Of a stretch of DNA of 48,493 nt, positions 16,753-25,148 are shown in pieces. Where the stretch lies: positions 1-48,493 of the forward strand of contig DASRYH010000037.1 in assembly GCA_035687245.1 (NCBI GenBank). The letters are read 5' to 3'. The DNA comes from DASRYH01 sp035687245 (GTDB lineage: Bacteria > Actinomycetota > Coriobacteriia > Anaerosomatales > PHET01). The translations under genes and the position numbers were made by a program. Within the stretch, counting starts at the first letter, position 1; every line of letters starts with the position of its first letter. A model generated the notes under the pieces. It was given only the letters and a program-made list of their open reading frames with translations. It did no database searches and was not told the origin of the DNA.

Positions 16753-17973
16753 CTACTTCTTGACCAACCGCACTATCTGTACCCGATTGTTCTCCCTATC
16801 AGCGATGACGATCCTCGAGCGGACCCAATCGCAGTCGTTGGGGAAGTTCATCTCGGCAGGCTCGGTACCCCTCGTCCCGTAGTGCGCCCCGAGCTCACCT
16901 TCGAGGGAGATCTCTGTGAGCTGCTGCGCTAGCGGGTCGGCAACGAGAAGTGACTCGTCGTTCACCACAGTGATGCCACGCGGCAGGATCAGGGATGCCG
17001 AAGGCGCGACTTTGCGCTCGACGGGGATTCGCGAACCGGCCGTCCACAGCGGGTTGCCCGCTGGCGAGAATGCTTGGACCCGGTTGTTGTTCGAGTCTGA
17101 GACAACGACGGTGCCGTCCTTGAGCGCCACAACGCCATTCGGCCTATCGAGTGCCCCACGCGCCGTTCCGGGCTTGCCGAACTGGCGCACGTACTTGCCC
17201 TCGAGGGTGAACACGACGATTTGGTAGCCGTCGGTGGCGTAGACGTAGTCGCCCTCGACATCGACTGCGGTGACCGCGACGCCCTTGCCGTCTGCACCCG
17301 AGCTGCCCTTCCCAACCGGCTTGGTGGGGTCAGGGAACCGGCGGAGGAAGGAGCCATTACGCGAGAACACCGAGATTGAGTCGTTGTAGAAGTCCGCGAC
17401 ATAGAGGTTGTCGTCGCGATCGACCGCGACGTCGACCGGATAGTTGAGCAGCCCCGGCTTCCACGTCGCCTTGGCGCCAGCGGTCGGCTTAGCGATTCCG
17501 AAGCCGCCGAACTCGCGGATGAAGCGCCCATCGCGAGCGAAGATGCAGATACGGTTGTTCTCGCTATCGGCTACGTACACGTAGTCGCCGCGAACACTCC
17601 ATGCGACGCCCATGGGGCGATTGAATGTCGGGTTCGCACCGCGCCCTGGTCCCTCGATGACGAGCTCGGCTTTGATACCACCGGCGCTGTTATCCGCGAC
17701 CCTGGCGCTGGGGTTGTCCCTCATGCTGAGCAGCAAGAAGATGATCAGCGCTATGAGGACGACGCCGAGAACGATGGCAATGATCACGAGCAGCCTGCGC
17801 GGCGTCAGGTATACGCCCGCCGGGACTTCGTCTTCCTCGGCGACGTTATCGGACACGTCGACATCATCGATGCCTTCGAAGATTTCGGGGGCGGCGGCGG
17901 GCGCAGCGGGCTGCTCGGCGGCCTCGATTGGCTCGCTCGGAGTCTGCTCTGGTTCTTGCTCGTCCAACGACAT
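16753..17973 (-). CDS. Membrane-anchored NHL-repeat beta-propeller protein
   Basis: A protein of 406 residues: an acidic N terminus (1-50), one hydrophobic helix (61-84), then about six NHL blades outside the membrane. Each blade has a form such as PMGVAWSVRGDYVYVADSEN or PVDVAVDRDDNLYVADFYND, and the last is IVIADRENNRVQIV, ending close to the C terminus. NHL propellers bind proteins or ligands and are often found beside multiheme cytochromes. The ATG at 17973 directly follows the stop of the TPR gene (TAGATG), with GAAGGGG overlapping that stop as ribosome site, so the two are translationally coupled. Function not assigned. Confidence 0.85.
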   Translation of the reverse strand: MSLDEQEPEQTPSEPIEAAEQPAAPAAAPEIFEGIDDVDVSDNVAEEDEVPAGVYLTPRRLLVIIAIVLGVVLIALIIFLLLSMRDNPSARVADNSAGGIKAELVIEGPGRGANPTFNRPMGVAWSVRGDYVYVADSENNRICIFARDGRFIREFGGFGIAKPTAGAKATWKPGLLNYPVDVAVDRDDNLYVADFYNDSISVFSRNGSFLRRFPDPTKPVGKGSSGADGKGVAVTAVDVEGDYVYATDGYQIVVFTLEGKYVRQFGKPGTARGALDRPNGVVALKDGTVVVSDSNNNRVQAFSPAGNPLWTAGSRIPVERKVAPSASLILPRGITVVNDESLLVADPLAQQLTEISLEGELGAHYGTRGTEPAEMNFPNDCDWVRSRIVIADRENNRVQIVRLVKK

Positions 17974-18645
17974 CTACTGCCCCTTCACTCGGGCCAGGCC
18001 ATCTTTCGCCATCTTCAGCTCCGGCGACAGCTTGAGAGCGGCTTCGTACTCACGAATCGCGTCCTGCGTTCTGCCATCGTGCTCGTACCCTACACCCAGC
18101 ATCGTGTGCAGGTCGGCGAGGCTCGGGTTGGCCGCGGACGCCTGCTCGACTGCTGAGGCGATCTTGTCGTATTGCTTCGTGTCGATGTAGTACTGACCCA
18201 ATGCCGCCGCGGCTAGCGAGTGTTTCGGCGCCACAGCCAGCACCTTCAAGAACGACCGCTCGGCTTCGGCCTCTCGCCCCAGCTCCATCAAGCACACCCC
18301 CCGATTGTAGAGGGCGCCAATGTTGTCGGGCTCAAGGTTGATCGCGCTGGTGTAGGTCTCTACTGCCATCTCGTACTCGCGCTGCTTCTGATAGGCATAG
18401 GCCAACGCAACGATCGACTTCGTATTGGAGGGATCGGCCTTGACCTCTGCCTCCCATCGTTCGATCTCGGTAACCGTTGCTCGCTCGCTGGCGGTACCGG
18501 CCACTCGGGCGTAGACCATGAAAGCACCCAGCCCAACTACTCCCAAAAGCAGTACGACCACGAGAATCAGCAGCCACCACGGCACGTACTCTCCGTGGCC
18601 TGGCGCAGGGGCCGTGCTCTTTGCGGGCTTGGTGGACTCAGGCAT
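17974..18645 (-). CDS. Membrane-anchored TPR protein
   Basis: A protein of 223 residues: a Pro/Ala/Lys start, one hydrophobic helix (about 24-46), then tetratricopeptide repeats over residues 75-220 (ALAYAYQKQREYEMAVETY, ALYNRGVCLMELGREAEAER, DLHTMLGVGYEHDGRTQDA). The layout resembles NrfG/CcmI-type TPR proteins that guide apocytochromes during heme attachment, and it stands at the head of the NHL/cytochrome cluster. That role is an inference from context. No good ribosome site is seen before the ATG. It lies 80 bases after the Wzy-like gene. Confidence 0.8.
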   Translation of the reverse strand: MPESTKPAKSTAPAPGHGEYVPWWLLILVVVLLLGVVGLGAFMVYARVAGTASERATVTEIERWEAEVKADPSNTKSIVALAYAYQKQREYEMAVETYTSAINLEPDNIGALYNRGVCLMELGREAEAERSFLKVLAVAPKHSLAAAALGQYYIDTKQYDKIASAVEQASAANPSLADLHTMLGVGYEHDGRTQDAIREYEAALKLSPELKMAKDGLARVKGQ

Positions 18646-18725
18646 AGCTCAATCGACGCCTCTCGGCGGCCGTCACCTGGGTGGCCGGTCGATGCACTGG
18701 CCGGCCAGACGGGTGCGCGTCACGG

Positions 18726-20861
18726 TCACTTCGCGGACATGCTCGCTTCCAGGGCCGCGATCCTGTCGGCAATGCCGGCTTGGTTCGGGAACCGCGTGTT
18801 CACGTCCTTGAGCACCTGGAGCGCGTTGGTCATGTCGCCTTGGCCCTCGTAGATCGTGGAGAGCAGATATGCGGCGGCCCCGTAGGCGGGGTCGAGCTTG
18901 AGGCAGTACTTCAGCTGCCTGATGGCCTCGGGATCCTCCTGCGTGGCGTGCAACGCACGTGCGTACTCGACGCGCATCGCCGGGCCGTACTTCTCGACTT
19001 CCATGCCTCGGATCGCGATCGCCTTTGCCTGCTCGTAGTAGGCGGGATCGAAGTAGTTGCCCATCTGGATGTAGAGATTGGCAAGGAAGACGTAGTTGTC
19101 ATACTCCGCGGGGACGAACTTGATCGTCTGCTTGAACGACTTCTCGGCCTCCTGCATCAGGTTGTAGCCCTGCTGGATGGTCGTAGTGTCGCCCTGCTGC
19201 GCACCAGCAAGCACCTGGCTCGCGTAGTCCATGTAGGCAAGACCCACTTCGGCGCGGTACATGTCGTTGTACGGGTTGAGCTTGACGGCCTTGAGTGCGG
19301 CGTCGAGGTCTTGGTCGGGCGCGAGCACGTCGATTCGGCTGAGCAGGTACTGGTAGTCGGCCACGACGTAGCGGACGTTGCCTGCCGAAAGGACGAGGGC
19401 GGCGGCGAGCACCGCGACGCTTGCCAGCCAACCGACGGCCGGCATCGCGGCTTTGAACTCGATCGTCTTCGCGTGCGGGGCCACGAGCAGACCCAGAAGC
19501 AGCCACAGAATCACGGTCGTGCCAGTGACCGACAGCCCGAAGAACAGGTGCACCAGGTATCCGACTACCGATGCCCAGACGCCGCTATACAGGATGCGAG
19601 ACGGGCCCGACTCCTTGGTGAACGCGCTCTTGAACGAGTCGACGAGAATCCACCCGAAGAGACCGTAGAGCAGGATGAATCCGGGGATACCGATCGCTGA
19701 GGTGATCTGCAGCGGGTAGTTGTGGACGTTGTCGGCAACCGAGACGTAACCCGCTGCAGCGACATAGGCAGCTGGCTTGAACATCGGGAAGACCAAGCGG
19801 AACGTGTCGGCGCCGAAGCCGAAGATCGGACGCGTCTTGATGGCGTCGATCGCCGCACTCCAGATCTGGAAACGCGTGACCGAGCTGCCCTTGTCGAACT
19901 CGAAGATCGACTTCACTCGCGCGAAGAAGTTGAGTACCTCGGACTGCGCGCCAAGGCTGCGCACGACAACGATCGAGGCCAAGGTCGCCGAGACGCCAGC
20001 CATCACCCAGTCTTCAGTGCGAAGCTTGATCTTCTGTCGGAAGGCGAAGATCACGAGCAGGGGCATGGCGACCATGCCTCCGACCCACGCGCTGCGGGTG
20101 AAAGCCGTGATCCACATGACCGCCGAAAGCACCGTGCCCATCCAGTAGATCGTGCGCCACAGCACGTCGTCTTCGGAGAGCGCGAGCGCCGCCGAAAGGG
20201 GCAGCGAGAACATGATGAAGCCGCCCAGCAGGTCGGGGTTGCCGTAGGTCGCGAACGAACGCGTGGCTTCGAACGGCAGGGTTCCGTACTTGATCGGCTC
20301 GAAGCCCAGGTACTGGAGCACCGAGTAGATCGCCACGAGTACGCCCGAGAAGAAGAGCGTGCGCAGCAAAGACCTCATCCGCGAGGGCCGGTCCACCACC
20401 TGAATCGTCAAGAAGTAGATGAGCGCGTAGTTCACGAACGAGAGCAGGCCCTCGAAGCGGCGGTACTTGCCGAACAGCGCAGTGGGCCAGTGGATCGACG
20501 TGGCAGTCGTGATGCCGACCCAGGCGAGGAATACCAGCACGAGCAGGTCGATCTTTGTGAAACGGATCTTGCCGCCCCGCATCAGGATTGAGATCGCCCA
20601 GGCCGCTATCGCCACGATGGTGATGGCTCGCATCACGAACAGCTTCACGATGTCGAACTGGTCGAACGTGAGCGGTAGCCCGCCGCCGATACCGAGGAAT
20701 GTCAGGTTTGAGACTGCGAGCGGCACGAGGAGCAGCAGGGCGTGCAGGCAGATCCAGACGATCTGCGTGCCCCAGTCCATCTGCTGGAACCCAGTCGATG
20801 AGGGGGTCTCGCTACGGAGCGCAGGTGCCGCAGCAGCGCGCGAGGAGCCTTTCTTCGCCAA
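18726..20861 (-). CDS. Wzy/O-antigen-ligase-like polymerase with C-terminal TPR domain
   Basis: A protein of 711 residues. The first ~480 contain about a dozen hydrophobic helices with the Wzy_C/O-antigen ligase pattern, including a large loop after SIFEFDKGSSVTRFQIW and FGFGADTF…NVHNYPLQ, where family members carry catalytic Arg and His. The last ~210 residues hold TPR-like repeats (LNPYNDMYRAEVGLAYMDYA, EYARALHATQEDPEAIRQL, AYLLSTIYEGQGDMTNALQ). It would polymerise or transfer lipid-linked glycans on the outer face. TTG start with AAAGGA eight bases upstream. 14 bases after the initiating transferase gene. Confidence 0.85.
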   Translation of the reverse strand: MAKKGSSRAAAAPALRSETPSSTGFQQMDWGTQIVWICLHALLLLVPLAVSNLTFLGIGGGLPLTFDQFDIVKLFVMRAITIVAIAAWAISILMRGGKIRFTKIDLLVLVFLAWVGITTATSIHWPTALFGKYRRFEGLLSFVNYALIYFLTIQVVDRPSRMRSLLRTLFFSGVLVAIYSVLQYLGFEPIKYGTLPFEATRSFATYGNPDLLGGFIMFSLPLSAALALSEDDVLWRTIYWMGTVLSAVMWITAFTRSAWVGGMVAMPLLVIFAFRQKIKLRTEDWVMAGVSATLASIVVVRSLGAQSEVLNFFARVKSIFEFDKGSSVTRFQIWSAAIDAIKTRPIFGFGADTFRLVFPMFKPAAYVAAAGYVSVADNVHNYPLQITSAIGIPGFILLYGLFGWILVDSFKSAFTKESGPSRILYSGVWASVVGYLVHLFFGLSVTGTTVILWLLLGLLVAPHAKTIEFKAAMPAVGWLASVAVLAAALVLSAGNVRYVVADYQYLLSRIDVLAPDQDLDAALKAVKLNPYNDMYRAEVGLAYMDYASQVLAGAQQGDTTTIQQGYNLMQEAEKSFKQTIKFVPAEYDNYVFLANLYIQMGNYFDPAYYEQAKAIAIRGMEVEKYGPAMRVEYARALHATQEDPEAIRQLKYCLKLDPAYGAAAYLLSTIYEGQGDMTNALQVLKDVNTRFPNQAGIADRIAALEASMSAK

Positions 20862-20875
20862 ACTGATTCGTCCTT

Positions 20876-22255
20876 TCAGCGGGCTCCACGGCCCGTGAGT
20901 ACTACGCGCAGCGTCTCAACGAGTATCTGCACATCCATTGCCAAGCTCTGATGATACAGGTAGATGAGGTCGTACTTGAGCTTGCGGCCGGGTGTCGTGG
21001 CGTAACCGCCCATGACCTGTGCCAGCCCCGTCACCCCCGGCTTCATGCGGAAGCGCTCGCGGTAGCCCGGGATCTCGACAAGATACTGCTCGACGAAGAA
21101 CGGTCGCTCAGGCCGCGGGCCAACGAAGCTCATGTGACCAGACAAGATGTTGAACAGCTGAAGAAGCTCGTCGATGCGCGTCTTGCGCAGGAAGCGGCCG
21201 ACCGGGGTGATTCGCGGGTCGTCCTCTTCGGCAAGTACAGGGCCGGAGAGCTTCTCGGCGTCGCGCACCATCGTGCGGAACTTGTAGACGTTGAAGCGGG
21301 AGAGTTCGCGGCCCACGCGCTCCTGCTTGAAGACGACCGGCGCGCCCATCGTGAGGAGGATGGCGAGCGCGGCGAGCAGAAGCACCGGGCTTAGCACGAC
21401 GAGTAGCACGATTGCTGCGGCGAAGTCGATCGTGCGCTTGGCGGCGGCGAACCACTCCGGAGTGCTGCGCCGTGTGATCTGCATGAGCGGAATGTCGCCC
21501 ACCATGCTGTCGATGCGACCGATGAAGACCTCGTAGAGCTCGGGCACGACGTCGACGGTGACGGCGAGCTCCTCTGCGAGGACGAGCTTCTCCACCAGCT
21601 CGCGCAGTGCGACGGGGCTGACCACGATGAGCCGGTCGACGCTCTTCTCCGAGATGATGCGCGTCAGGTTCCCCTCGCCGCCGAAGACCGGGTGGCCGCA
21701 CAGCTCGTCGGGAGCCGGTGCGGCATCAGGCGTCTCGACCGAGACGAAGCCTTCGACCTGGTAGCCCCACTTCGCGCGGCGATCAAGCTCCGTGGCGAGT
21801 TCGCACGCGAGCGCGCCCGTGCCCAGCAGCAGCACGCGCTGCGTAGGCCACGTGATCGTGCCGAATCGCAGGAAGAGGAGGCGCCAGCCTACGAGCAGTA
21901 CGCTCACGGTCACGAGCGACAGGACGATGGCGCCTCGTGAGAGAACGAAGAACTCCCCGCCCTTAAAGAAGGCAGCGGCCACGAAGAGCAGCGTTCCGAT
22001 GGTGACGGCGGAGACGACCGCACGAACGACGGCCCACGCGTTTTCCGTGCGCTCCGGAGAGTAGAGCTCGTAGACGTAGCCAGAGGCGAGGTAGCCCACG
22101 GTCACGAAGGGCGCCAGCGTGAGGTAGGGCGCGAGGTTGAGGTCGGGCAGCGTGCCGCGGAACCACAGCCACACGTAGTAGGCAGCCACGAAGCCAACGT
22201 TGACGAGCACGGCGTCGAGCAGCAACGACAGGGTTATGAAGCGTGCCTTCGGCAA
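20876..22255 (-). CDS. Polyprenyl-phosphate sugar phosphotransferase (initiating transferase)
   Basis: Starts glycan synthesis by moving a sugar-1-phosphate from a nucleotide sugar to undecaprenyl phosphate. The 459 residues have four N-terminal helices, a Rossmann-like cytoplasmic region (VLLLGTGALACELATELDRR) and the catalytic C-terminal domain: KRTIDFAAAIV, FKQERVGRELSRFNVYKFRTM, the conserved DDPRITPVGRFLRKTRIDELLQ and SFVGPRPERP. This is the WbaP/WcaJ polyisoprenyl-phosphate hexose-1-phosphate transferase architecture. TTG start at 22255. The donor sugar (glucose, galactose or another hexose) is not shown by the sequence. Confidence 0.93.
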   Translation of the reverse strand: MPKARFITLSLLLDAVLVNVGFVAAYYVWLWFRGTLPDLNLAPYLTLAPFVTVGYLASGYVYELYSPERTENAWAVVRAVVSAVTIGTLLFVAAAFFKGGEFFVLSRGAIVLSLVTVSVLLVGWRLLFLRFGTITWPTQRVLLLGTGALACELATELDRRAKWGYQVEGFVSVETPDAAPAPDELCGHPVFGGEGNLTRIISEKSVDRLIVVSPVALRELVEKLVLAEELAVTVDVVPELYEVFIGRIDSMVGDIPLMQITRRSTPEWFAAAKRTIDFAAAIVLLVVLSPVLLLAALAILLTMGAPVVFKQERVGRELSRFNVYKFRTMVRDAEKLSGPVLAEEDDPRITPVGRFLRKTRIDELLQLFNILSGHMSFVGPRPERPFFVEQYLVEIPGYRERFRMKPGVTGLAQVMGGYATTPGRKLKYDLIYLYHQSLAMDVQILVETLRVVLTGRGAR

Positions 22256-22345
22256 GCGTGTCTCGTCTTTCGTCTTCGTCGCGCGTGCGTATTCGCAGTT
22301 CCCCGAGGCCGGCGTGCGCGGCGACTCGTGCGGGATGCCGCGTCT

Positions 22346-22351
22346 AGTGTA
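22346..22351 (-). promoter_or_regulatory. Possible -10 box before the initiating transferase
   Basis: TACACT preceded by CGC on the minus strand, about 90 bases before the TTG at 22255 and directly after the stop of the glycosyltransferase gene. Weak, no -35 seen. Confidence 0.25.
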
Positions 22352-22359
22352 GCGGCAAG

Positions 22360-23511
22360 CTAGTCGGCGTGGGCCGCGATCGCCTCACGGTAGACCCCAA
22401 GCGTCTGCTCCACCATGCGCGGGACGCTGAAGTCAGCGAGCGCGCGGGCCTTGGCCTGCTCGCCGTAGCGGGCGCGCAGCTCGTCGTCGGCGAGCAGCTT
22501 GTCGAGCGCTTCGGCGAGTCCGCGCACGTCGTGCGGCTCAACCACCAGCCCGGTCAGCTCGTGCTGGTTCACGAAGGGCACGCCGGTTGTGAGGTTGGTA
22601 GATACCGTCGGTGTGCCGGACGCGTGCGCCTCGACCTGCACGAGCCCAAACGCCTCGGAGCGCGCCACGCTCGGCAGGGCGAAGACGTCGGCGGCGTGGT
22701 ACCACGCGACGATCTCGGGCAGGGGCTGCGGCGGCAGGAAGCTGATGCGGCCGATCGTGCCGCCTGCGACCGCGATCTCGCGCAGCTGCGCCTCGAGCGG
22801 TCCGCGTCCGATCATCACGAGGTGAGCGTCGGCTAGCGCGTTGCCCGCGCCCAGCGCGCCCATCGAGCGCACGAGGACGTCGGTGCCCTTGTAGTAGATG
22901 AGACGCCCGATGAAGAGCACGATCTTGTGACCCTCGTGCAGTGCACGCAGCTCCGCGGCACGCTTCTCGATCTCAGGCGTCGATGCGAAGTCCTCGACAT
23001 GGATGCCGAAGGGAACGACCCGGCACTTGTCTGCTCGAGGTGCGAGGAACTGAGAGTGCTCCACCATGTTGGGGGAGCTCGCCAAGATGAAGTCGACGTC
23101 ATCGAGGAAGCGCTCCATGAACGGCCGGTAGACCGCGAGCCCCGTCTTCTGGCGAACGATGTCGCTGTGGTAGGTCACGACCGTTGGCAGGCCTGTGTGA
23201 GCTTTCAGCCACGACAGCTCGCCCCACGGATACGGGAAGTGCAGGTGGAAGACGTCGGTCTGTTCGGCGAGCCGCTCGATCTCAGCGGGCATGGCCGTGG
23301 CCACCGGCGCCGACGAGATGCCGAACTGCTTCGGCAGCCTGATGACGTCGACGCCGTTGATCGTCTCTTCGATGCGATCGCGCGACTCGTTCGCCACGAG
23401 CACACGCACCGAATGGCCTTCGGCGACAAGCGCCTCGGCCAGATCGCGCATCTGAAACTCGATGCCGCCCAGATGCGGCGGGTAGTGCTTGTTGATCATC
23501 GTGATGCGCAT
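22360..23511 (-). CDS. Glycosyltransferase, GT-B fold, family 4
   Basis: A protein of 383 residues, full length for GT4. N-terminal acceptor domain: MINKHYPPHLGGIEFQMRDL, with the usual Gly-rich loop; LHFPYPWGELSW. C-terminal donor domain: VLFIGRLIYYKGTDVLV and the EX7E motif at SEAFGLVQVEAHASG. It would transfer a sugar from a nucleotide sugar, retaining configuration, onto a lipid-linked glycan at the inner membrane face. ATG has a strong GGAGGAG upstream. It precedes the initiating transferase gene and follows the phosphohexomutase gene by 32 bases. Donor and acceptor unknown. Confidence 0.9.
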   Translation of the reverse strand: MRITMINKHYPPHLGGIEFQMRDLAEALVAEGHSVRVLVANESRDRIEETINGVDVIRLPKQFGISSAPVATAMPAEIERLAEQTDVFHLHFPYPWGELSWLKAHTGLPTVVTYHSDIVRQKTGLAVYRPFMERFLDDVDFILASSPNMVEHSQFLAPRADKCRVVPFGIHVEDFASTPEIEKRAAELRALHEGHKIVLFIGRLIYYKGTDVLVRSMGALGAGNALADAHLVMIGRGPLEAQLREIAVAGGTIGRISFLPPQPLPEIVAWYHAADVFALPSVARSEAFGLVQVEAHASGTPTVSTNLTTGVPFVNQHELTGLVVEPHDVRGLAEALDKLLADDELRARYGEQAKARALADFSVPRMVEQTLGVYREAIAAHAD

Positions 23512-23543
23512 GGGGTCTCCTCCGCGCAGCGCCGAACAGGCGA

Positions 23544-24947
23544 CTACAGCAGTCCTTCGACGATTGCGCTGCCCGCAGCGAGCAGCGCCTCGACTGTCTC
23601 GAGCTCGCCGGCTTCGGCGTAGATGCGCACGAGCGGCTCCGTGCCTGATGCTCTCAGCAACAGCCAGGCATCGTCGGGGAGCATGAACTTCACGCCGTCG
23701 TAGGTAAGCGTCTCACGGATCGCCTGGCCGGCCACTTCGGCGGGAGCGCTCGCCGGAATCTGCGCGAGAAGCGCCTTGGCGTCGGTGCCGGCAGCGAGCT
23801 TGAGGTCGATCCGGCGGTACTCCATGGGGCCGGTGACCTCGATGAGCTCGTCGACGAGTCCGTCGAGCGACTTGCCGCGCTGCCCCATCATCTCGGCGAG
23901 CATGAGCGACATGAGCAGCGCATCGCGCTCCTTGACGTGGGCGGGGACGCCGATGCCGCCGGACTCCTCGCCGCCGATCATGACGTCGCCTTTGAGCATC
24001 TGGTCGTAGATCCACTTGAAGCCCACCGGTGTGGTGGTGACTTCGCGCCCCAGATAGGCACCGAGCCGGTCCACGAGCACGGAGGTCGACAGCGTCTTCA
24101 CAATGCGGCCTTCGTAGCCCTTGTCCTCCGCGAGGTGCCGGGCAACCAGGCAGATGATTCGGTGCGGGTTGACGAAGTTGCCGAAGCGGTCGATCGCGCC
24201 GATGCGGTCGGCGTCGCCGTCGGTGACGAAGGCGGCGTCGAGGTTGTTGGCGCGCACGAATTCGGCGGCCTCGTCGATGTGCGGCGGAATCGGCTCGGGG
24301 TGCAGGCCGCCGAAGCCGGGGTTGCGCGTGCTGTGGAGCTCGAGGACTTCGATGCCGAAGTGCCGAAGTGTCTCGGCGAGGTAAGTCTGCCCGGCGCCGA
24401 AGAGCGGGTCCACCGCGACGCGCAGGTTGGTCTTGGCAATCGCCTCGGCGTCAACGAACGAACGCAGGCCTGCAAGGTAGGGCGTGACGAGGTCGACGTG
24501 CTCGAAACCGCCGCGCAACGCTGGAGGCTCGTCGCGCAGCTCCGCTTCGACGCGATTGGTGAACTCAACGGGCGAGGCACCTCCGTCGGCCATACGGATC
24601 TTGAAGCCGAGGTAGGGCGCCGGGTTGTGGCTCGCCGTGAGGATGACGCCGCCGACCGCGGCATCGTCGTTGGCGATCGACCAACACAGACCCGGCGTGG
24701 GAATGTAGCGGTCCGTCACCTTGACGGTGAGTCCGTGCGAGGCGAGTACTTCGGCAGCGGCGGCAGCGAAGCTCTCGGCCTCGAAACGGGTGTCGTGCCC
24801 GACGTAGATAGTGCCACCAGGGTGGTCGGCGGCAAACACGCGGCCAGCCGCGTCGGCGACACGGCGCAGGTTGTCATAGGTGAACGACTCAGCGATGACC
24901 GCTCGCCATCCGTCGGTGCCGAAGGCGATCTGCGTGGGCGCTGGCAT
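23544..24947 (-). CDS. Phosphoglucomutase/phosphomannomutase
   Basis: Interconverts hexose 6-phosphate and hexose 1-phosphate. The 467 residues show all alpha-D-phosphohexomutase sites: catalytic serine loop TASHNP (104-109), metal loop DGDADRIG, sugar-specificity loop GGEESGG and phosphate loop RASGTEPLVR. These do not decide between glucose and mannose; the mannose-rich pathway nearby (ManC, Gmd) makes mannose-1-phosphate supply plausible. The ATG at 24947 has AAGGAG eight bases upstream and was preferred to 24977. First gene of the polysaccharide run on this strand. Confidence 0.93.
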   Translation of the reverse strand: MPAPTQIAFGTDGWRAVIAESFTYDNLRRVADAAGRVFAADHPGGTIYVGHDTRFEAESFAAAAAEVLASHGLTVKVTDRYIPTPGLCWSIANDDAAVGGVILTASHNPAPYLGFKIRMADGGASPVEFTNRVEAELRDEPPALRGGFEHVDLVTPYLAGLRSFVDAEAIAKTNLRVAVDPLFGAGQTYLAETLRHFGIEVLELHSTRNPGFGGLHPEPIPPHIDEAAEFVRANNLDAAFVTDGDADRIGAIDRFGNFVNPHRIICLVARHLAEDKGYEGRIVKTLSTSVLVDRLGAYLGREVTTTPVGFKWIYDQMLKGDVMIGGEESGGIGVPAHVKERDALLMSLMLAEMMGQRGKSLDGLVDELIEVTGPMEYRRIDLKLAAGTDAKALLAQIPASAPAEVAGQAIRETLTYDGVKFMLPDDAWLLLRASGTEPLVRIYAEAGELETVEALLAAGSAIVEGLL

Positions 24948-25093
24948 CTGTCGGGCTCCTTCTTCGCATGGGACCAAAGGACGCGGCGACCTTCACCGCG
25001 AGACTTCGCATCGCAGACGATTCTTTCACATTCCGGGTCACTCATGGGCAGCGCGCAGCACCTCGGGTCGCTGAGCCCCGCCTCCCACACCAC

Positions 25094-25124
25094 GGGAGCC
25101 CCCGGCGCATCGCCGGAGGCTCCC
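25094..25124 (-). terminator. Hairpin after the PD40-like gene
   Basis: Stem GGGAGCC/GGCTCCC with an inner CCGGCG/CGCCGG pairing, 25 bases past the stop of the gene ending at 25149. No T run follows on the minus strand, so it may be an intrinsic terminator of weak type. Confidence 0.55.
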
Positions 25125-25148
25125 GATACTCGCGGTGTCAGCGTGCCG

